NCBI GenBank assembly: GCA_964483375.1
Contig: CAZABJ010000004.1
Span: 1 to 64,000, forward strand
Length of the DNA stretch: 64,000 bases
DNA from: JAUIEH01 sp964483375
Lineage (GTDB): Bacteria; Pseudomonadota; Alphaproteobacteria; Caulobacterales; Maricaulaceae
Reading direction: 5' to 3'
The notes under the pieces were generated by a model that worked only from the letters and a program-made list of their open reading frames with translations, was not told the origin of the DNA and ran no database searches. Shown here one piece after another: positions 16,696-24,597 of the stretch (its first letter is position 1; every line of letters starts with the position of its first letter). The position numbers were made by a program, and so were the translations under genes.

Positions 16696-17367
16696 TCAGT
16701 AGAACTTCGCCACCGCGTCAAAAGGCTTCTTTGTGATGTCGGGTACGTCGGCGCCTGGCGCGGCATGACCGGCCACGACGATCATGATGGGCTTCTCATT
16801 GGGGCCGCGTCCTAAGAGATCGCGCAAGAACCCCATCGGCGAGGGCGTGTGGGTGAGCGTGGCGAGCCCCGCCTTGTGCAGCGCGGCGAGCAGCATGCCG
16901 CACGCGATGCCGGCGCTTTCATGGACATAATAGTGCTTGGTCCGCGCGCCGGTTTCTTCGTCCAGCCCATAGCTCTGCTGAAAACACACCACCAGCCACG
17001 GCGCGATCTCCAGAAAGGGCTTGCGCCAATCGGTGCCGAACGGCGCCAGGTCGGCGAGCCATTCCTCACTCGCTCGGCCGCCGTAAAAGGCGCGTTCTTC
17101 TTCCTCCGCCGCCTCTCGGATCTGACGCTTCAGCTCAGGATCGCCGACAGCGGCGAAGAACCAGGGTTGTTTGTTGGCGCCGGACGGGGCGGAAGCGGCG
17201 GCTCGGATGGCCGCGGCGATCGTCTCTCGCGGCACCGGGTCGGGGGCGAAGTCGCGGATGGTGCGGCGCAGCGCAAGATCGCGGGCGAAAGCCTCGGCCT
17301 CCGCCGTCCCGTCCGCATCCGATAGCCGGACGCGGACGGGCGCAGGGATCATGGGCGGCGCGCTCAC
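16696..17367 (-). CDS. Nitroreductase-family flavoprotein
   Basis: A 223-residue member of the FMN-dependent nitroreductase superfamily. RRTIRDFAPDPVP is the N-terminal FMN-binding motif, SAPSGANKQPWFF the second, and GLATLTHTPSPMGFLRDLLGR with NEKPIMIVVAGH the C-terminal part. The sequence has the ~30-residue active-site insertion (RAFYGGRASEEWLADL) found in the BluB/iodotyrosine-dehalogenase-like branch. No signal or membrane segment is seen. Its start overlaps the DUF1622 stop by 4 bp and it is the last full-length gene of an operon begun by the Rieske-ThDP enzyme, so a flavin-linked redox role in that system is likely. Confidence 0.9.
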   Translation of the reverse strand: MSAPPMIPAPVRVRLSDADGTAEAEAFARDLALRRTIRDFAPDPVPRETIAAAIRAAASAPSGANKQPWFFAAVGDPELKRQIREAAEEEERAFYGGRASEEWLADLAPFGTDWRKPFLEIAPWLVVCFQQSYGLDEETGARTKHYYVHESAGIACGMLLAALHKAGLATLTHTPSPMGFLRDLLGRGPNEKPIMIVVAGHAAPGADVPDITKKPFDAVAKFY

Positions 17368-17813
17368 TCAGCCCGCCGCGCGATTTCTAGTTCTTCCCGC
17401 CGAGCTTCAGACAATTCCCGACCGAGGAAGAAGCTGATCGCAACGCGGATCGTAACCAGCGCCCCAACAAAGATGAGCCCTTCAGGCTCGCGCGTGATGA
17501 CGGTGTGGATGATGTCGGAGGCGATCATGAACTCAAGGCCGACGAGGATATAGACCCCGAGCTGGAGCCGCACGTCGGTGAGGCTGTGCATGCTCCGGCG
17601 GATGCCGACCCCGTGGCTCAAGCAGGCCAAAAGGCCGATGAAGGCGATAATGAATCCGAAAAGAATGATCGCCACGCCGATCAGGTCGATCCCGACCGCG
17701 ACCCATTCCAGCCAATGACCGACCAGCCCCAACAGGCCTTCGGCGTTTGCGATCGCCGTCATGTCTCCGCCATGGGAGGCGGCGGCTGAGGCGGCGTGCG
17801 AAGCGTTGGACAT
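17364..17813 (-). CDS. DUF1622 family membrane protein
   Basis: A 149-residue protein with three hydrophobic segments (about 31-65, 88-108 and 112-130). The family pattern is visible: LEWVAVGIDLIGVAIILFG in the first, then RRSMHSLTDVRLQLGVYILVGLEFMIASDIIHTV and ALVTIRVAISFFLGREL. DUF1622 proteins have no established function. The N-terminus is Ser/Ala/His rich. I start at the ATG at 17813, which overlaps the stop of the upstream Rieske-ThDP gene (ATGA); a TTG one codon earlier is the alternative. It is translationally coupled to both neighbours. Confidence 0.9.
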   Translation of the reverse strand: MSNASHAASAAASHGGDMTAIANAEGLLGLVGHWLEWVAVGIDLIGVAIILFGFIIAFIGLLACLSHGVGIRRSMHSLTDVRLQLGVYILVGLEFMIASDIIHTVITREPEGLIFVGALVTIRVAISFFLGRELSEARREELEIARRAE

Positions 17814-19813
17814 CAAATCAACTCCGCGTCGGTGATGACTTCGACCAAGGACGGTCCTTTGTCATGGGCGATGGCTGCGGCGATCGCCTCATCAAGCTCG
17901 GCGCGCTCGCGCACCCGATGGCCTTCCGCTCCGCAGGTGCGTGCAAAGCCGGCGAAGTTGGGGTTCACCAAATCGGTCTGCCAAACCGGCCAATGTCCGG
18001 CGCGTTGCTCTTTGGAGATTTTTCCGAGCTCGGAATTGTTCATCAGAATGTGCGTGATGTTCATGCCGTATTTGACCGCGGTGGTCAGCTCCATGGCGTA
18101 TTGGCCGAAGCCGCCGTCGCCGGAGACCGAAATCACCTTGCGGCCATGGAAGGCCTCGATGTCCTGAGTGGCGGCCCAAGCGCCCATGGCGGCAGGGAAG
18201 GCGAAGCCGATCGACCCCAGATAGCCGGACATCAACACGCGCTGATTGCCGGTGGGCTCAAAGTAACGCCCGAACGAATAGGTGTTGTTGCCCACGTCCA
18301 CCGCAATGACCGCATCTTCCGGCGCGTGGCGCGTGAGTGAATCGAACAGCGCTGCGGCGGAAACGCCGCGTCCGAGGTCCTCGGCGATGCGGCTTTGTTT
18401 TTCCGCGCGCCAGATTTTCCAGCGCTCGGCCAGTTCCTTGCGCTGGTCCTCCACCTTCAGTCGGCGCGGAAGGTTGTCGCGGAAGATCTCGGCGGTGCGC
18501 GCGACCTCTCCCCAGACTGGCACAGTGACGGGGTGGAACTTGCCGAGTTGGCTCTCCTCGAAATCCACCTGGATGATCGGTTTTTTGGGCTCGATTCCGG
18601 TGTGGTTGGAGAACGAGGCGCCGAAAGCGAGGATCAGATCGCACTCATTCATGAACCAAGACGCGATCGGCGTGCCGGAGCGTCCTAAGACGCCCGCGGC
18701 GAGGGGGTGGCTGTCGCCGATCTGCCCTTTGGCTTTGAAGGTCGTCAGCACCGGGGCTTTCAAGGCCTCAGCGAGCTTGATGATCGCCGGCATGGTGTCG
18801 CGGGCGCCGTAACCGACGATGATGATGGGACGTTTGGCGTCGCCGATGCGGTCGAGCGCGTCCTTGACGGCGTCTTCAGGCGGCGCGATGCGCGGGCTGG
18901 GGGAGAGCCGGCCCTGCGGGCCCTTCGCGGGTTTGTCGCCGGCGGGCAGGGTCTGCACGTCGTCGGGAAAAATCAGATGCGAAACGTCGCGATGCTGGAG
19001 CGCGTTCTTGATCGCCAAGCTCATCAGCTCGGCATGATCGGAGGTGGGCAGCGCTGAGTGGGAAAAACGCGCCACGGACTGAAACGCCGAGGCGAGGTCG
19101 ATTTCCTGGAACGCGCCGGGACCAAACACCTGGATTTGCACTTGGCCCGTGAGCGCAAGCGCAGGGGCGCGATCAACCTTGGCGTCCCACAACCCCGTCA
19201 GCAGGTTCGTCGCGCCGGGTCCGGCGATCGCCAAGCAAGCGGCGGGGCGGCCGGATAGCTTCGCATAGCCTGAGCACGCAAAACTCGCCGCGCCCTCATG
19301 GCGGATGCCGTAATAGCGCATCTCCGCGGCTGCGGTGCGTCGGCGGATGGCGTCGGCGAGCCCGAGATTGGAGTGGCCGACCATGCCGAACACGGACTTC
19401 ACGCCCCATTCCACCATGGTTTCCGCCATCACGTCGGTGACGGTCCGCTCATGGGGCGGTTCGGCCGGCACGCCGACATAAACGCCATCCGCTCGCGCCT
19501 CGACAGGGTAGGTGGTTTGGCCGGAATCCTCATGCCCGCCGGGCGGTTTGCCGGTGAGCGGGTCGAAATCCCAGCCGTGCCAGGGGCAACGCAGCCAACA
19601 TTGGCCCTCAACGCCCTTTTCGATGGAACCTTCGCCCAAGGGACCGCCCTGGTGGGGGCAATGATTGTCCATTGCGGCGTATTGACCCTTAAAATGAACG
19701 AGCGCCAAGGAAAGCGACCCGGCCGTGACGGATTTCACCCGTCCTTCGTCAAGCTCGTCGCGCTCCGCGACCTTGCGCCAAACCAAATCCGCATGCTCGT
19801 CCGCTTCGCTCAT
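17813..19813 (-). CDS. Rieske [2Fe-2S] domain fused to ThDP-dependent oxidase/decarboxylase-like enzyme
   Basis: A 666-residue fusion. Residues 10-117 are a Rieske domain with ligands Cys52/His54 (CPHQGG) and Cys76/His79 (CPWHGWDF). From about 123 to the end is a full ThDP-enzyme fold of the acetolactate synthase/pyruvate oxidase type: catalytic glutamate 173 (RHEGAAS), central domain (about 325-455), and the C-terminal cofactor motif from GDG (565-567) to NN (592-593). The sequence suggests that ThDP-bound electrons from a 2-keto acid leave through the iron-sulphur cluster rather than to flavin, but this is inference. Substrate is unknown. It is first in its operon and divergent from the Rieske/GOGAT-like gene, 165 bp away. 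Confidence 0.93.
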   Translation of the reverse strand: MSEADEHADLVWRKVAERDELDEGRVKSVTAGSLSLALVHFKGQYAAMDNHCPHQGGPLGEGSIEKGVEGQCWLRCPWHGWDFDPLTGKPPGGHEDSGQTTYPVEARADGVYVGVPAEPPHERTVTDVMAETMVEWGVKSVFGMVGHSNLGLADAIRRRTAAAEMRYYGIRHEGAASFACSGYAKLSGRPAACLAIAGPGATNLLTGLWDAKVDRAPALALTGQVQIQVFGPGAFQEIDLASAFQSVARFSHSALPTSDHAELMSLAIKNALQHRDVSHLIFPDDVQTLPAGDKPAKGPQGRLSPSPRIAPPEDAVKDALDRIGDAKRPIIIVGYGARDTMPAIIKLAEALKAPVLTTFKAKGQIGDSHPLAAGVLGRSGTPIASWFMNECDLILAFGASFSNHTGIEPKKPIIQVDFEESQLGKFHPVTVPVWGEVARTAEIFRDNLPRRLKVEDQRKELAERWKIWRAEKQSRIAEDLGRGVSAAALFDSLTRHAPEDAVIAVDVGNNTYSFGRYFEPTGNQRVLMSGYLGSIGFAFPAAMGAWAATQDIEAFHGRKVISVSGDGGFGQYAMELTTAVKYGMNITHILMNNSELGKISKEQRAGHWPVWQTDLVNPNFAGFARTCGAEGHRVRERAELDEAIAAAIAHDKGPSLVEVITDAELI

Positions 19814-19978
19814 CTTTCGTCCCTCGCCTTGCGAAAGTGCAATGATGCCCCCCTCCTAGCGCAAACGTGCCGGGAGGCGCGATCGCGGGCGATCACAAAA
19901 CAAGCAGCAAGCCGTCAGGGGGGTCGCGCGTGTTGAAGCGTTCGGCCAAAACAGAGCCGTTGGACCAGGAGAACGTGC
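19814..19978. promoter_or_regulatory. Divergent promoter region of the Rieske redox locus
   Basis: A 165-bp spacer between two divergently transcribed Rieske-fusion genes that must carry both promoters. A palindromic patch (CGCGATCGCG followed by GGGCGATC) lies near 19878-19895, and CAGGAGAA precedes the GTG start of the plus-strand gene. I cannot place -35/-10 elements with confidence. Confidence 0.45.
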
Positions 19979-21607
19979 GTGAAAAAAGTCGCGATTAAGC
20001 AGTGGGATGAACTGAAGGACAGGGAGCCGGCGCATGCGTTTGTGGCCGGGGTGGACTTGGTCGTCGTGCGGTTCGACGACGAGGTGTCGGTGCTATACGG
20101 CCGTTGCCTTCACCGCGGCGCTTTGATGTCGGACGGCCATGTGGTCGGCGACGATTTGATTTGCGGCCTGCACAACTGGGATTATCGCGTCGACACCGGG
20201 GTTAGCGCTTACAACAACGAAGAGGCGCTGCAGAAGTTCAGCGCCTGGGTGAGCAAGGGCCAAGTGTTCGTCGACCAGGACGAAATCGCGGCCTGGGGCG
20301 AAGCCAACCCTCAACCCTTCGACCGCGACGCCTATCTGGGCGACTACCAAGACACGCATGGGGATGAGGCCGAACCCTACAACAAGCTTATCCAGGAATA
20401 CGCCCGGGATGGTCTGTCCAAGACCGGCCACCACGGCGTCGTCGTGGCTATGGGGGTGCCGCGCCACGAATTGCCTGATTGGGACGACATCCAGATTATC
20501 ACCGCTCAACTCGACCGGTTTCCGCTCCTGGATGAAGATCCGGTTGAAACCGGCGTCACCATCGGTCCCAACGCCCAGCGCCCGCTGCATCTCGCCATCC
20601 CGCTCTTCGTTTCCGACATGAGCTTCGGCGCCTTGTCCGAACCCGCAAAGGTCGCACTCGCTCGCGGTGCGGAGCTCGCCGGTACGGGCATATGCTCCGG
20701 GGAAGGCGGCATGCTCGAAGAGGAGCAGTCGGAAAACTCGCGTTACTTCTACGAGCTGGCTTCGGGTCGCTTCGGCTTCACCTGGGACAAGCTCGACCGC
20801 GTTCAGGCCTTTCACTTCAAGGGCGGGCAGGGCGCAAAAACGGGCACCGGCGGGCACCTCCCCGGCGACAAAGTCAAAGGCAAAATCGCTGAAACGCGCG
20901 GGCTTAGGGAAGGCGAAGCGGCCGTCAGCCCGCCGCGTTTCCCTGACTGGACGGATTGTCTGCAGGTCAAAGACTTCGCAGACGAAGTCCGCGATCGCAC
21001 CGGCGGCATACCCATCGGCTACAAGCTGTCCGCACAGCACATCGAAAAGGACATCGATGCGGCGCTTTTGGTCGGGGTGGATTACATCATCCTAGACGGC
21101 CGCGGCGGGGGCACCGGCGCCGCCCCGCTCGTCTTCCGAGACAACATCTCGGTGCCCACCATTCCAGCGCTCGCGCGCGCACGGGCGCATTTGGACGCTC
21201 TGGGCCGCCAGGACGTCACGTTGGTGATCACGGGCGGGTTGCGCAAGCCGGTCGATTTCGTCAAAGCGCTCGCGCTCGGGGCCGATGCGGTTGCGGTTTC
21301 GAACGCGGCGATGCAGGCCATCGGCTGCATCGCCATGCGGGCGTGCCACACCAATAACTGCCCGGTTGGCATCGCGACCCAAAAACCGCATTTGGTGTCG
21401 CGATTGGTGATCGAGAAATCCGCACACAGACTGAAGAACTTCTTCGACGCATCCGTTGAGCTTATGAAAGTCATGGCGCGGGCGTGCGGGCACAGCCGTT
21501 TCAGCGATTTCAACCAGGACGACCTTGTCACCTGGAAACGGGAAATGGCGGATTTGACCGGCGTGGCCTATGGGGGCGTCGCGGGCCGCAGGGAGACTGT
21601 TCAGTGA
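19979..21607 (+). CDS. Rieske domain fused to glutamate-synthase-like FMN/[3Fe-4S] domain
   Basis: A 542-residue fusion starting at GTG with CAGGAGA upstream. Residues 1-90 are a small Rieske domain with Cys43/His45 (CLHRG) and Cys62/His65 (CGLHNWDY). From about 130 on is the FMN-barrel domain of glutamate synthase: MSFGALSEPAK, GTGICSGEGG, GQGAKTGTGGHLPGDKV, DGRGGGTGAAP, and the cluster cysteines 450, 456 and 461 (CIAMRACHTNNCPVG). Their 6- and 5-residue spacing matches the GltB [3Fe-4S] site. The glutamine amidotransferase domain of GltB is missing, so it cannot release ammonia from glutamine itself. It probably acts as an FMN oxidoreductase with Rieske-linked electron transfer; the substrate is unknown. 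Its stop overlaps the next start. Confidence 0.93.
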   Translation: MKKVAIKQWDELKDREPAHAFVAGVDLVVVRFDDEVSVLYGRCLHRGALMSDGHVVGDDLICGLHNWDYRVDTGVSAYNNEEALQKFSAWVSKGQVFVDQDEIAAWGEANPQPFDRDAYLGDYQDTHGDEAEPYNKLIQEYARDGLSKTGHHGVVVAMGVPRHELPDWDDIQIITAQLDRFPLLDEDPVETGVTIGPNAQRPLHLAIPLFVSDMSFGALSEPAKVALARGAELAGTGICSGEGGMLEEEQSENSRYFYELASGRFGFTWDKLDRVQAFHFKGGQGAKTGTGGHLPGDKVKGKIAETRGLREGEAAVSPPRFPDWTDCLQVKDFADEVRDRTGGIPIGYKLSAQHIEKDIDAALLVGVDYIILDGRGGGTGAAPLVFRDNISVPTIPALARARAHLDALGRQDVTLVITGGLRKPVDFVKALALGADAVAVSNAAMQAIGCIAMRACHTNNCPVGIATQKPHLVSRLVIEKSAHRLKNFFDASVELMKVMARACGHSRFSDFNQDDLVTWKREMADLTGVAYGGVAGRRETVQ

Positions 21608-21822
21608 CCATCGCAATGGCGGAAATGCTTGTGACGGCCCTTGCCGCATATGCCGGGATAGGGGCGCTTGTCGCGCTGTTCACAGTGACGGCGGGCGCCC
21701 GCCGTTTCGACGAGCAAGCCGTCGGCATGCCGATCCAGGCGCGTTTTTTGGTGTTTTGGGGCGCGGCGGGTCTGTGGCCCTATGTGCTGTGGCTCCTTAT
21801 CCGTGGGCGGAGGGAAGCATGA
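21604..21822 (+). CDS. Small membrane protein (72 residues) in Rieske operon
   Basis: Starts at a GTG overlapping the stop of the preceding Rieske gene (GTGA); an in-frame ATG at 21616 is the alternative. It has two hydrophobic helices (about 6-26 and 48-66) separated by a basic loop (GARRFDEQAVGMPIQ), ending RGRREA. No family is recognised. Translational coupling on both sides and the conserved operon layout argue that it is a subunit or membrane adaptor of the redox complex. Confidence 0.78.
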   Translation: MTIAMAEMLVTALAAYAGIGALVALFTVTAGARRFDEQAVGMPIQARFLVFWGAAGLWPYVLWLLIRGRREA

Positions 21823-21986
21823 GAAAAGCGCATCGCGCCGTGCATCCGGTGATGTGGCTCGCTGTCGCCGGGGTTGTGGCGGTGATGATCATAGCGGGGT
21901 TGAACGTCCGCCGTGATTTTGACGCGACCAACACGCTCCCCGCTGAAGCCGGCGCGTTTCTCGACGCTCAAGGAGGGGGCTCATGA
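21819..21986 (+). CDS. Small bitopic membrane protein (55 residues) in Rieske operon
   Basis: An ATG overlapping the previous stop (ATGA) begins a 55-residue protein. It has a basic N-terminus (MRKAHRAVHP), one membrane helix (about 12-29) and a hydrophilic, probably periplasmic tail (NVRRDFDATNTLPAEAG). Its stop overlaps the next start by 4 bp. It is too short for a family assignment; context suggests an accessory subunit of the adjacent membrane cytochrome-like protein. Confidence 0.75.
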   Translation: MRKAHRAVHPVMWLAVAGVVAVMIIAGLNVRRDFDATNTLPAEAGAFLDAQGGGS

Positions 21987-23056
21987 GCCACGGCTACAAA
22001 GCGGTGCAATGGACGCCGTTCAAGAAGATCTTTGACATCTGGCTGCTGATCGGGGTGGCGGCGTTCTTGGTCACCTTCGTGACGGTGACGTTTCTCACCA
22101 CGCCGGAGGGGGAAAGCTGGTCGGAAATCCAGGTGTTGATGCGCGCGTTCGGCGTCACCGCCTTTGCATTGTTGACCTTCGTGTTGGCCATCGGTCCGCT
22201 CGCGCGGCTGTCTCCCCGGTTTAAGCCGATCTTGTACAACCGCCGCCATTTGGGCGTGACGACGTTTCTCCTTGGGCTCATTCACGCCGCGCTGGTGTTC
22301 CTTTGGTATTACGGCTTCTCGGAATTAAACGTCTTCGTCGCGTTGTTCGCCAGCAATCCAAATTACGGAAACATCGCTGGGTTCCCATTTGAATCCCTGG
22401 GCTTCATCGCCCTGGTGATCCTCTTCCTCATGGCCGCGACCAGCCATGATTTTTGGAACGCCAATCTGGGCCCCAGCCTTTGGAAGGCGCTGCATATGGG
22501 CGTCTATGTCGCTTACGCGCTTTTGGTCGCCCATGTGATGCTCGGCGTGGTGCAATATGAGCGGAGCCTGCTTTACCCCGCCTTTGTCGGGGGATCCGCG
22601 GCGGTATTGGTTCTCTTGCACTTGCTCACCGGATTTCGCGAAGCCGGCCGGGACCGCAGCGCGGCGTTGGACGGCGATGCGGAGGGCTGGGTCCGGGTCG
22701 GCGCAGCGGCCGACATCCCCGACATGCGTGCGGTGATCGTGAGCCTCAAAGCGGGGGACCGCGTGGCGGTGTTCCGCTATGGCGACAAAATCTCCGCCGT
22801 CGCCAACGCCTGCCGCCACCAGAACGGACCGCTTGGCGAAGGTCGCATCATAGATGGCTGCATCACCTGTCCCTGGCACGGTTTTCAGTATCGGCCCGAG
22901 GACGGCCGCTCCCCGCCGCCCTTCACCGAGAAAATCGCCACCTATCGCACCAAGATCGAGGATGGGGTGGTCTATTTCCATCGCGACGCTTTGGAGCCGG
23001 GCACGCCCATCCCGCCTTCGACCACGGGCGCGCTCTCAGCGGAGGCAGCGGAATGA
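21983..23056 (+). CDS. Ferric-reductase/YedZ-like membrane cytochrome fused to Rieske domain
   Basis: A 357-residue protein. The N-terminal ~220 residues form a six-helix ferric-reductase-like domain (MsrQ/YedZ type) with His89 (RRHLG), His101 (GLIHA), His171 (LHMGVY) and His184 (VAHVM) positioned as likely haem-b ligands. The C-terminal ~110 residues are a Rieske domain with Cys277/His279 (CRHQNG) and Cys296/His299 (CPWHGF). This links a membrane haem chain to an iron-sulphur cluster in one chain. It could exchange electrons between the quinone pool and the soluble Rieske enzymes of the locus; the direction is not readable. It overlaps both neighbours by 4 bp. Confidence 0.92.
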   Translation: MSHGYKAVQWTPFKKIFDIWLLIGVAAFLVTFVTVTFLTTPEGESWSEIQVLMRAFGVTAFALLTFVLAIGPLARLSPRFKPILYNRRHLGVTTFLLGLIHAALVFLWYYGFSELNVFVALFASNPNYGNIAGFPFESLGFIALVILFLMAATSHDFWNANLGPSLWKALHMGVYVAYALLVAHVMLGVVQYERSLLYPAFVGGSAAVLVLLHLLTGFREAGRDRSAALDGDAEGWVRVGAAADIPDMRAVIVSLKAGDRVAVFRYGDKISAVANACRHQNGPLGEGRIIDGCITCPWHGFQYRPEDGRSPPPFTEKIATYRTKIEDGVVYFHRDALEPGTPIPPSTTGALSAEAAE

Positions 23057-23847
23057 GCGACGACAACATCATCCGGCCCAAGCACGAAGACGGCTTTTTC
23101 ATCGGCTGGTCTCCGGAGGTCTCGACTGTCGACCGTCGGTTCTTGCTCGCTGCGGCGGCCGGCCTGACCTTAGGCGGCGGCGTGAGCGCAGCCGCGCTTG
23201 CGAGCCGACAGCAAGGGCCGGGCGAGGGCTCCTGGAACCAAGGCGAAATTCTTGATTGGGTGGGGATGGTCTCCGCCGACCCCTATCCGTTGATCCGGAC
23301 TGAAACGGACGGGGAAGTCCGCACAGCCCTGCTTCTGTGCATGACCAAATGCGGCGTGCGTCGTCGCATCACCTCAGCGTCGGATGAACCCACGCGGGTC
23401 ACCGGCAGCTTGATCCGTCGGGGGCGTCACACCGCCTTGGCGGTCACTGACGGGCTTGATTGGATGGGGCCGGCGGAAAACCCCGCAGCGGTCAATGCGG
23501 CCGCGCTCGCCGAACCCCAGCCGGTTTCCCTAGGCGAAGCCACATTCCTTGGCGAAATTCTGGATTCAAAGTGCTGGTTCGGCGCCATGCGTCCGGGCGA
23601 GGGGCAGACCCACAAGGCCTGCGCGTCGCTCTGCATCCGGTATGGGGTGCCGCCCGCGCTGTTCGTCCGCGATCAAAGCGGCCGCGAACACGCCTTCATC
23701 ATGACTGATCCCGATGGCGGCTTCATTCCGCCGGAGGAGGCGTTCTTGTCCTTGGTGGCCGACCCGGTCGAAGTGACGGGCGAACTTGTCGCTTTGGGCG
23801 ATCTGGTCACCATTCGCCTGGATCCAAGCCAGATCCGCAGGGTATGA
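23053..23847 (+). CDS. Cysteine-rich membrane-anchored or exported protein of Rieske operon
   Basis: A 264-residue protein with a hydrophobic stretch at 29-50 preceded by Arg28-Arg29 (VDRRFLLAAAAG). This could be a Tat-type signal, though the phenylalanine follows the arginines directly rather than after one residue, or simply an N-terminal anchor. The mature part has Cys96/Cys100 (CMTKC), Cys174 (DSKCWFGAMRPG), His187 and Cys190/Cys194 (CASLCIRYG), an arrangement suited to metal or redox-cofactor binding. I recall similar proteins encoded beside Rieske/ferric-reductase genes but know of no assigned role. Its start overlaps the previous stop. It is the last of the overlapping genes; 45 bp follow. 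Confidence 0.82.
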   Translation: MSDDNIIRPKHEDGFFIGWSPEVSTVDRRFLLAAAAGLTLGGGVSAAALASRQQGPGEGSWNQGEILDWVGMVSADPYPLIRTETDGEVRTALLLCMTKCGVRRRITSASDEPTRVTGSLIRRGRHTALAVTDGLDWMGPAENPAAVNAAALAEPQPVSLGEATFLGEILDSKCWFGAMRPGEGQTHKACASLCIRYGVPPALFVRDQSGREHAFIMTDPDGGFIPPEEAFLSLVADPVEVTGELVALGDLVTIRLDPSQIRRV

Positions 23848-23892
23848 GGGTCCGCGCGCCGCTGCAGGGCGCGGCAGCCGTTTGATTGGCCG

Positions 23893-24597
23893 GTGGACGA
23901 ACTCACGCCCGAAATCATCGCTCTCAGCACGCTTTGCGGCGTCTTTGGCGGGCTCATCGCCTTCGGCGCCGCGCATGCGCTGCGTGAGATTTTGGCGCGA
24001 CCGCGTCTTTCGATTGATTTTGAGCGAGCCAAACACGCCCGCGTCTCCGGTCCTATCGCCCGGCCGGGCGCATTGAACGGAGCCTATGCGCCGCAGGCCG
24101 TCGTGATCCGCGTGCGTGTCGCGAACCAAGGCAGGAGTGTCGCACGCGACGTGACCTGTTTGGTTCGTGAGGTCATCCGAGCGGACTTGGACCGGGCGCG
24201 ACATTTCGATGATGAGACCGTCGATTTGCGTTGGTCCCACCGGGAGACCCGCGTTCGCGATCTCGCCCCCGGCGAAGCCCGCTATGTCGATGTTTGCTAC
24301 ACCCAGGAGGACGACGCGTTGTCGGGCGTTAGACTGGCGTCTGATCACGTGCCGGCGCGTTTGGCCGGCATGCTCGCCTCGCCCGGCCGGTTCCATTTCC
24401 ATCTCAGCGCTTCAGCGCAAAACGCCGCCGCCCGCCGCCGCTCGATCAGCGTCGACTGGGAGGGGCGCTGGTATGATCTCGTGCCATGGTCCCCGCGCCG
24501 ACGGGTCTTTGACCATTGGCGGCGCACGCCCTGGTCCCGCGAAGCGGTCGCGACCGCCGCCAGCGTTCATGACCAGACGGAGGTCGTCCAAGCGTGA
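23893..24597 (+). CDS. Membrane-anchored protein of unknown function
   Basis: A 234-residue protein starting at GTG. It has one N-terminal membrane helix (about 9-30) and a large hydrophilic, Arg-rich domain with beta-prone stretches such as AVVIRVRVANQGRSVARDV and GRFHFHLSASAQN, typical of an Ig-like or sandwich domain. No family is recognised. It follows the cysteine-rich gene by 45 bp and its stop overlaps the dehydratase start, so it may be read through from the Rieske operon. A functional link is not shown. Confidence 0.72.
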   Translation: MDELTPEIIALSTLCGVFGGLIAFGAAHALREILARPRLSIDFERAKHARVSGPIARPGALNGAYAPQAVVIRVRVANQGRSVARDVTCLVREVIRADLDRARHFDDETVDLRWSHRETRVRDLAPGEARYVDVCYTQEDDALSGVRLASDHVPARLAGMLASPGRFHFHLSASAQNAAARRRSISVDWEGRWYDLVPWSPRRRVFDHWRRTPWSREAVATAASVHDQTEVVQA

